A stretch of 15,440 bases of DNA. It comes from DRQF01 sp964559135 (GTDB lineage: Bacteria; Planctomycetota; GCA-002687715; DRQF01). Location of the stretch: positions 1 through 15,440 of the forward strand of contig CAZLGG010000095.1 of assembly GCA_964559135.1 (NCBI GenBank). The letters are read 5' to 3'. The notes below the pieces were generated by a model, which did no database searches, was not told the DNA's origin, and saw nothing but the letters and a program-made list of their open reading frames with translations. The position numbers and the translations under genes are program-made. Below are positions 6,443 through 12,438 of the stretch, piece after piece; positions within the stretch are counted from its first letter, which is position 1; each line of letters opens with the position of its first letter.

Positions 6443-8551
6443 ATGGGTTCGAACGACTGTAAGTCGATGATCCAAAAAGTCGCCGAGGAGATCCTCTTGG
6501 CGGAGACCCTGCCGCCTGCGACGCTTCGCGACATCAGCGCTGCACTCCGGGCGGTTGCGGAGGAACGACCGGGGACGAGGGCCGCCGAAGCCGCGGCGCT
6601 CCTCGATGATCGACTCTACGACGCCAGCGGAGACGATCCTGAGCACATCCAATTCGTGACCGCATGCGTCGGGGCCTTGGCCTGTCTGCTGGAAGGAGAC
6701 ACGCCGGAGGGCGAGGTGCGGTTCCCGCCCGAGCTGGGGTTGAGCGGAGCCGTGAGCGAGGAGCCTACGACGGCCCCGGCCGACTCCGAGGTCACGGCTT
6801 CGACGGAGGGCTCGGGAACGGAAGAAACCGCTCCCGTTGAGACGGCACCTGCTCCGGCGGTGGAGGCCCCTACGTCCGGACATGTTTCCGATCCCGAGTT
6901 GGTCGGTGACTTCGTCAACGAAGCCCGCGAACATCTCGAGCAGGTTGATGTGGAGCTGCTGACCCTCGAAGGAGATTCGTCCGCCAAGGAATCCATCAAT
7001 GCCGTCTTCCGCGCCTTTCATACGCTGAAGGGGTTGGCCGGCTTCTTGGAATTGGAGGAGGTGCGGTGCCTCGCCCACGAGACCGAATCGCTTCTGGATC
7101 TCTGCCGCCAGGGGAAACGGGAGATGGCTTCCGACATCCTCTCCGTCGTCTTCGATTCCAATGACATGATGAAGGCTCTCGTCGAGGAGATCGCCCAAGC
7201 GCTGGAGGGCGACGGGCAGATCCCGTCGTTGCCGGGTCTTCCCGCCCAACTTCGCGCCATCAAGGCCGTGATGGCGGGAAAAGATCCTGTGGCTGAGCCC
7301 GAAGCCGGCGGTGAGCCGGCCCACCCAACGGAGGAGGGGGACGCCAAGAAGCGGTTCAAGGGAAAGTCGGCCAAGGAGACCATTCGCATCGATGCCTCGC
7401 GTTTGGACGGACTCGTGAACCTGATCGGCGAGTTGGTCATTGCCGAGGCGATGGTCACCCAGTCCGAGGATTGGGATTTCAGCAATCAATCCCGTCTCCC
7501 TTCGCTCCTGGGGCAGCTCGACAAGATCACGCGCGAACTCCAGGAAACGGCGATGTCGCTGCGCCTCGTTCCCGTGCGGTCGACGTTTCAAAGAATGGCT
7601 CGGGTGGCCAGGGACGTCTCGCGCAAGCTCGGCAAGCCCATCGAATTCGTCACCGAAGGAGAGGACACCGAGCTGGACAAGACCGTGGTCGACGCCTTGG
7701 GAGACCCTCTTGTTCATATGGTGAGGAACGCCATCGACCACGGCCTGGAAGCCAGTACGGAACTGCGTGTCGCGGCCGGGAAGAGCGAAGCGGGCCTCAT
7801 CCAGCTGAAGGCCTCTCATCGTGGCGGAAATATCCGTATTCAGGTCATCGATGACGGCCAGGGATTGGACCGGGAGAAGATCCTTGCGCGGGCCATCGAG
7901 CGCGGACTGGTGAAGTCCGGCGACGGCATGAGTGACGACGCCGTCTTCCAGTTGCTTTTCGAGCCCGGGTTCTCGACGGCGGAGACCGTGACGGATGTGT
8001 CAGGACGGGGTGTTGGGCTCGACGTCGTGAAGAAGGGGATCGAGGCTCTACGGGGTCAAATCGAGATCCGCTCCGAAAAAGGAAAGGGGGCCGAGTTCAC
8101 CATCGTGCTGCCCCTGACCCTCGCGATCATCGAGGGGATGGTCGTGCGTCTCGGAAAAGAACGATTCATCATTCCGACCCAGTCCATCCTCCGGATGCTT
8201 CGGCAGAACGAAGTCGAGACGGCAACATTCATGGAGAAGGGACGCATGTTGGTCCTCGAGGACGGCTTCGTTCCCCTGCACACTCTCGAAGATCTCTTCG
8301 CCATCGAGGTGGAACCCGGGGCGGCGAAAGACGATCGCGCCGTCATCGTCGTCGAGAGCGACGCGCGTCGACTGGCGGTCGTCGTCGACGAGTTGCTGGG
8401 TCAGCAACAGATCGTGATCAAGGGACTGGGACAGACGATGGGGACGATTCCGGGGTTGGCCGGGGGCGCCATCATGCCTGACGGCCGCGTGGGGCTCATC
8501 CTGGATGTACCGTCCATCACAAAGCAGGCCGAGCCCGTCGGCTCGGCCTGA
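6443..8551 (+). CDS. cheA: CheA histidine kinase, system 1
   Basis: This 702-residue cytoplasmic kinase lacks a receiver domain. Residues 1-85 form a mostly helical region that I do not recognise, followed by a low-complexity linker (about 95-148) rich in Ala, Thr, Glu and Pro. The Hpt domain comes next, with phospho-accepting His193 in AFHTLKGLAGF. After a second flexible linker are the dimerisation domain (from about 314), the ATPase domain with N-box Asn429 (VRNAIDHG), G1 DDGQG (470-474), LLFEPGFSTA and G2 GRGVGLD (521-527), and a C-terminal CheW-like domain (about 556-695). No obvious P2 CheY-binding domain is present. The ATG at 6443 was chosen because GGAGG lies eight bases upstream; an in-frame GTG at 6407 lacks such a site. 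It closes the system 1 cluster and should phosphorylate CheB and a CheY encoded elsewhere, perhaps the one at 14385. Confidence 0.96.
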   Translation: MGSNDCKSMIQKVAEEILLAETLPPATLRDISAALRAVAEERPGTRAAEAAALLDDRLYDASGDDPEHIQFVTACVGALACLLEGDTPEGEVRFPPELGLSGAVSEEPTTAPADSEVTASTEGSGTEETAPVETAPAPAVEAPTSGHVSDPELVGDFVNEAREHLEQVDVELLTLEGDSSAKESINAVFRAFHTLKGLAGFLELEEVRCLAHETESLLDLCRQGKREMASDILSVVFDSNDMMKALVEEIAQALEGDGQIPSLPGLPAQLRAIKAVMAGKDPVAEPEAGGEPAHPTEEGDAKKRFKGKSAKETIRIDASRLDGLVNLIGELVIAEAMVTQSEDWDFSNQSRLPSLLGQLDKITRELQETAMSLRLVPVRSTFQRMARVARDVSRKLGKPIEFVTEGEDTELDKTVVDALGDPLVHMVRNAIDHGLEASTELRVAAGKSEAGLIQLKASHRGGNIRIQVIDDGQGLDREKILARAIERGLVKSGDGMSDDAVFQLLFEPGFSTAETVTDVSGRGVGLDVVKKGIEALRGQIEIRSEKGKGAEFTIVLPLTLAIIEGMVVRLGKERFIIPTQSILRMLRQNEVETATFMEKGRMLVLEDGFVPLHTLEDLFAIEVEPGAAKDDRAVIVVESDARRLAVVVDELLGQQQIVIKGLGQTMGTIPGLAGGAIMPDGRVGLILDVPSITKQAEPVGSA
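8526..8549. terminator. Perfect hairpin between convergent genes, probable bidirectional terminator
   Basis: Two perfectly complementary 10-base arms (8526-8535 and 8540-8549) flank a CGTC tetraloop. The hairpin covers the last codons and the first stop-codon base of cheA1 and lies 34 bases past the stop of the convergent minus-strand gene, where both transcripts should end. There is no real U-tract on either side, so termination strength is uncertain. Confidence 0.5.
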
Positions 8552-8583
8552 GGGGCGCTTCACGCCAACTCGATGCGGACCCG

Positions 8584-8946
8584 TCAGACGGGCTGGGCCT
8601 GCTCCTGAAAGCGCTCCAGCTCGCTGAGAAGGGTCTCAGGGGTCATGTGACCGAGATCCACCAGGATTTCTCCCAGGTGTGGGCGCGTATTCCTTTGTTG
8701 TATCAGGAGATCGGCCAGGTCCAGCTCGCTCAAGTAGCCGAGCGACACCGCGACCTGTCCGAAGAGGTCCCCCGGGTAATCCGCGAGGTAGTCCAGCACT
8801 TCCGCCACCTCGGCGACGGACATCTTGCGCGACTGAAGGGCCAACTTGCCCAGGCGCGTCTGCCTATCCATCTGTTCATCGAGGGCTTCCAGGAGATCCG
8901 CGATCTGAATCGTCCCGTTCTGGACGAGAAATCTTCCGAACTTCAT
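8584..8946 (-). CDS. Small protein of four 24-residue MshEN-like repeats
   Basis: The 120-residue product consists almost entirely of four 24-residue units, at residues 2-25, 31-54, 61-84 and 90-113, with spacers of 5, 6 and 5. Each unit has Gly at position 3 and a hydrophobic residue at 5 and 7; three end in Leu-x-x-Gln or a close variant. Clear examples are KFGRFLVQNG, RLGKLALQSR and HLGEILVDLG. This 24-5-24 pattern is that of the MshEN/T2SSE N-terminal domain, a known c-di-GMP-binding fold, but only the second unit has the RLG start, so ligand binding is open. The ATG at 8946 has GGAG seven bases upstream; the frame stays open to 9138, but that extension has no recognisable content. It lies convergent to cheA1 and divergent from cheA2, whose linker has the same repeats. 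A role in tuning the kinases is inferred. Confidence 0.75.
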   Translation of the reverse strand: MKFGRFLVQNGTIQIADLLEALDEQMDRQTRLGKLALQSRKMSVAEVAEVLDYLADYPGDLFGQVAVSLGYLSELDLADLLIQQRNTRPHLGEILVDLGHMTPETLLSELERFQEQAQPV

Positions 8947-9424
8947 CGACTGTCTCCGTGTCTGCATGAGAGGCGGGATCGAATCCAGGAAACAGTTCCC
9001 GCATTCGTCAAGTATCTCTTCTTCTCTTCGTGAAGTCTGCATTACGACGTTGAGAAAAAAGAGGAATTCGCCGAGCGGCAGACCGCTGCTGCTGTTCACG
9101 AAGCACCCCAGTTCGTCCTCCGTACGGTTCGGGGCCATTCACAATGGAATGGAGCCGGCATCCATCGGGCCAAGCTCGTTCCAACCAAGTCGGCATTTCT
9201 GCGACCTGTGGTCCGTCATCCGCGGATCCTACGACTTATTACCAAGGCAGCCGCCCATATTGCGACGGGATGGCCGATATCCGGAGTGGCAGGATTATCT
9301 CTCAAGGCGCGGTGTATTAACGTTCGACTGTGAGGAGTGTGGGATAATCTTTTAACTACGCTGATGCCGCACGCTGGTATCGAATCTAACGTCTTGAAGA
9401 AAAGTCGGTGACGAGGAGCGCATC
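8947..9424. other. Divergent non-coding region between the two Che clusters
   Basis: These 478 bases separate the minus-strand repeat protein from cheA2 and should hold promoters for both. I see no convincing gene. Open frames exist on each strand but lack recognisable content, and the minus-strand one is only an upstream extension of the repeat protein. Weak promoter-like elements are a TTGACG on the minus strand (9011-9006), and GATAAT on the plus strand (9343-9348), about 75 bases before cheA2 and without a good -35. The part beyond about 9200 is visibly less GC-rich than the genes around it, as expected for regulatory DNA. Confidence 0.6.
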
Positions 9425-11800
9425 ATGGATGACATAGGTGACATGGATGACATCGTTGCTGAATTCATTATCGAGAGCCACGAGAACCTGGATCGCCTCG
9501 ACGGCGATCTCCTTGAACTCGAGAAGGATCCGAAGGACAGGGAGAGGCTCGCGAGCATCTTCCGCATCATTCATACGATCAAGGGGACATGCGGATTCTT
9601 GGGGTTCGGCAAGCTCGAGGCCGTAGCTCACGTGGGCGAGAATCTTCTCAGCAAGCTGCGAGACGGAATCCTGGAGCTCGACGTCGCTCGGACGGATGCC
9701 CTCCTGGCCATGTTCGATGCGGTCCGGGAGATGTTGACCGAGATCGAGGAGTCCGGGACTGACGGGGACGAGGACTATGCGGAGTTGTTGCACCGCCTCG
9801 AGAGCGTCCAGTCGGAGAGTTCCTCACCCGATCCAGTGAGTGACCGCGAGGAACCGGATGCGAGCTCCGCGGGAGGTGACCAAGTCGCGATGGACGTGGA
9901 GGGTGACCAGGACGAGGCCTTGCCCATGGGAGAGATTCTCGTTTCCAGGGGCGTCATCGTTCCGGAAGACGTGGACTTGGCCCTCATGCAGCAGAGGTCC
10001 GGTGATCCGCGACATGTGGGCGAGATTCTCGTGGAGCAGGGGCGACTCGATTCCGCCGAGCTCGTCGACGCCCTCGAGACTCAGAAAGCCGCGGCGAAGT
10101 CCGGACGTCTGGCTCAGAACAGTATTCGTGTCGACGTCGGCCTCCTCGACAACCTGATGAATCTCGTCGGAGAACTCGTCCTCGCACGCAATCAAATTCT
10201 CCAGTTTACCCAGAGAACGGAGAACAGCGGCCTCACTTCGGCATCTCAGCGCCTCAACCTGATCACGACAGAGTTGCAAGAGAGCGTCATGAAGACGCGC
10301 ATGCAGCCCATTGGAACCGTTTGGAACAAGATCCCTCGCGTTGTCCGGGATCTCGCGTCCTCCGTCGGCAAGGATGTGCAGGTCGTGATGGATGGTAAGG
10401 GTACCGAACTTGACAAGACGATCATCGAGGCGATCAAGGACCCCATGGTTCATCTCGTTCGCAACGCGGTCGACCACGGGATCGAGCCAACCGAGGTGCG
10501 AGTGGCTGCTGGCAAACCGGCTCAGGGAACCCTCTCGCTTCGCGCCTACCACGAGGGCGGACATGTCAATATCGAGATCGGTGACGATGGCGGAGGCATT
10601 GCAACGGACATCGTCCTAAAGAGAGCCGTCGAAAGATGTCTCGTGACGCCCGAGAAGGCTGCTCGCATGAGTGAGCGGGAGATCTGCCAGCTCATCTTTC
10701 TGCCCGGCTTCTCGACGGCAGCGAAGGTGACGAACGTGTCCGGGCGCGGCGTCGGCATGGATGTCGTGAAGACCAACATCGAGAAGATCGGCGGTACCAT
10801 CGATATCGTCAGCCGCGAAGGTCACGGCACGACTTTCAAGGTCAAGATCCCTCTGACGCTGGCCATCATTCCGGCGTTGATGGTGACCAGTGGCGACGAT
10901 TGCTACGCGATCCCTCGAGTGAGTCTTCTCGAACTCGTCAGATTCGACCTCGACGAAGTTCAAAAGAAGATAGAGACCGTCCACGGAGCCCATGTCTACA
11001 GGCTTCGCGGAGACTTGCTTCCCCTCGTCTATTTGAACGACCTGCTGGGGATCGAGTCCCCGGAGAGGGGCGTGGAAGCCTTCAACATCGTCGTTCTTCA
11101 GTCCAACGATACTCCCTTCGGGCTCGTCGTGGACCAGGTCAACGACACGGAAGAAATCGTCGTCAAGCCTCTGAACCGAATGCTGAAGGAACTCGCTGTG
11201 TACGCCGGGGCAACGATCATGGGCGACGGCCGCGTCGCACTCATTCTGGACGGACACGGCCTTGCGGAAAAGGCGGGTGTCGCCGCTCGGACAGAGAGTC
11301 AAGCTTTCCATGGTCACGGCGGCGCCGAGGCCACGGGTGGTGGGGCTCCTTCCTGTCGGAGCCTGTTGATCGTCGCCGCCAGCGATGGGAGACATATCGC
11401 GGTGCCCCTCACCGAGGTCGCTCGGTTGGAGGAGTTTCCTCCCGAATCGATCGAAATGTCCGGAGACACGCAGGTCGTACAGTATCGCGGACAGATCATG
11501 CCCCTGATCCGACTCGACGACGTTCTTGGGACCGGGAGCCCAGAGAAGGACTCGGACGACGATCTCGTTCAAGTCGTCGTCTTTACTCGTCACGGAAGAA
11601 GCGTCGGACTCGTCGCGGATCGGATCGTCGACATCGTCGCCGAGGAGATCATCGATGAGCGTAAGGTCGACAAATTCGGCATCTCGGCATCCGCCATCAT
11701 TCAGGGGAGAGTAACGGAGCTCATCGATGTGGAACAGATCATCCGGCGCCACGCAGGTGTGATGACCGATGAATCGAATATGGAGCCCGCAGCGGTATGA
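9425..11800 (+). CDS. cheA: CheA histidine kinase with repeat-bearing linker and two CheW-like domains, system 2
   Basis: This 791-residue kinase opens directly with the Hpt domain (about residues 1-105, His50 in IHTIKGTCGF). An acidic linker follows, then a pair of 24-residue MshEN-like units (167-190 and 197-220) in the P2 position. The dimerisation domain starts near 232 with RVDVGLLDNLMNLVGELVLARNQ. The ATPase has N-box Asn347 (VRNAVDHG), DDGGG from Asp387, LIFLPGFSTA and GRGVGMD from Gly440. A CheW-like domain (about 475-615) is followed, after a short linker, by a second one (about 643-785) with VPLTEVARLEEF and QYRGQIMPLIRLDDVLG. There is no receiver domain. GAGGAG lies six bases before the ATG. 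The gene overlaps cheW2 by ATGA and opens the system 2 cluster. It is clearly different from cheA1, so the two are not a recent duplication. Confidence 0.96.
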   Translation: MDDIGDMDDIVAEFIIESHENLDRLDGDLLELEKDPKDRERLASIFRIIHTIKGTCGFLGFGKLEAVAHVGENLLSKLRDGILELDVARTDALLAMFDAVREMLTEIEESGTDGDEDYAELLHRLESVQSESSSPDPVSDREEPDASSAGGDQVAMDVEGDQDEALPMGEILVSRGVIVPEDVDLALMQQRSGDPRHVGEILVEQGRLDSAELVDALETQKAAAKSGRLAQNSIRVDVGLLDNLMNLVGELVLARNQILQFTQRTENSGLTSASQRLNLITTELQESVMKTRMQPIGTVWNKIPRVVRDLASSVGKDVQVVMDGKGTELDKTIIEAIKDPMVHLVRNAVDHGIEPTEVRVAAGKPAQGTLSLRAYHEGGHVNIEIGDDGGGIATDIVLKRAVERCLVTPEKAARMSEREICQLIFLPGFSTAAKVTNVSGRGVGMDVVKTNIEKIGGTIDIVSREGHGTTFKVKIPLTLAIIPALMVTSGDDCYAIPRVSLLELVRFDLDEVQKKIETVHGAHVYRLRGDLLPLVYLNDLLGIESPERGVEAFNIVVLQSNDTPFGLVVDQVNDTEEIVVKPLNRMLKELAVYAGATIMGDGRVALILDGHGLAEKAGVAARTESQAFHGHGGAEATGGGAPSCRSLLIVAASDGRHIAVPLTEVARLEEFPPESIEMSGDTQVVQYRGQIMPLIRLDDVLGTGSPEKDSDDDLVQVVVFTRHGRSVGLVADRIVDIVAEEIIDERKVDKFGISASAIIQGRVTELIDVEQIIRRHAGVMTDESNMEPAAV

Positions 11801-12425
11801 GTACGACGACGACCAGACAGTTCTGCACCTTTCGTCTTGGCCGGCATCTCTTCGGGATTCCCGTGGAGGGCGTTCAGGAAGTATTCCGTTTTCAGGAGAT
11901 GACTCGGGTCCCGCTCGCGGACGAGAATATCCGGGGACTCATCAACCTTCGCGGTCAGATCGTAACGGCGATCAGCCTGGGAAGAATGCTCGGTCTGTCT
12001 ACTGAAGAGCCCGTCGATGGTCCCACCGCTTCCGACGATGAGCCGCTCCCCATGAACGTCGTTGTCCGCAGCGGCGACGAAGTCATCAGTTTCCTCGTCG
12101 ATGACATCGGAGATGTATTGGAAGTCTCGGACGATGATTTCGAGCCGCCCCCCGAGACCATGAATCAGATTGGGCGCGACATGTGTCTGGGGGTCTACAA
12201 GCTGGANNNNNNNNNNNNNNNNNNNNNNNNNNNNNNNNNNNNNNNNNNNNNNNNNNNNNNNNNNNNNNNNNNNNNNNNNNNNNNNNNNNNNNNNNNNNNN
12301 NNNNNNCCGAGACCATGAATCAGATTGGGCGCGACATGTGTCTGGGGGTCTACAAGCTGGATGAGGATCTGCTTCTGACGCTCGATATCGAGCGTGTGCT
12401 CTATGCCAGCATGGATCCGCAATGA
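11797..12425 (+). CDS. cheW: CheW chemotaxis coupling protein, system 2, interrupted by assembly gap
   Basis: This is a second CheW adaptor, overlapping cheA2 by ATGA. The first part reads QFCTFRLGRHLFGIPVEGVQEVF and then RGLINLRGQIVTAI, both standard CheW signatures. As given, the gene is split: 100 Ns start at 12207 and the 55 bases before them are repeated exactly after them. Removing the Ns and one copy (155 bases) restores a single frame of 157 residues, with the C-terminal strand CLGVYKLDEDLLLTLDIERVL and the stop at 12423-12425. The gene is therefore very probably intact in the organism, and the break is an assembly artefact. It precedes the globin-receptor gene by 13 bases and should couple that receptor to CheA2. 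Confidence 0.9.
12152..12206 (+). repeat. 55-bp direct repeat, copy before the gap
   Basis: This 55-base segment of cheW2 is repeated base for base at 12307-12361, and the copies directly abut the two ends of the run of Ns. It reads as part of the CheW domain (ETMNQIGRDMCLGVYKL). It is best explained as unmerged overlap of two contigs. Confidence 0.9.
12207..12306. other. Assembly gap of 100 Ns
   Basis: A run of exactly 100 N is the conventional placeholder for a scaffold gap of unknown size. Because the flanks are identical for 55 bases, the true distance is probably negative, meaning that the contigs overlap and no sequence is missing. Confidence 0.97.
12307..12361 (+). repeat. 55-bp direct repeat, copy after the gap
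   Basis: This is an exact copy of 12152-12206, starting at the first base after the Ns. Merging the two copies restores the cheW2 reading frame. Confidence 0.9.
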
Positions 12426-12438
12426 AAGGTGGCAATCG

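Noticed and set aside
6365..7819. 484-residue open frame on the minus strand opposite cheA1
   Set aside because: It lacks domain signatures and is explained by codon bias of the overlapping CheA gene.
8947..9138. N-terminal extension of the repeat protein to an ATG at 9138
   Set aside because: The extension has no repeat pattern or recognisable motif, and GGAG before the ATG at 8946 supports the shorter protein. A longer form cannot be fully excluded.
8947..9424. Firm promoter calls at the TTGACG (9011-9006, minus) and GATAAT (9343-9348, plus)
   Set aside because: Neither hexamer has a good partner at 16-18 bases, so they are noted only within the region description.
12207..12306. Insertion or duplication event within cheW2
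   Set aside because: Exact 100 Ns with identical abutting flanks indicate an assembly artefact, and merging the flanks restores the frame.
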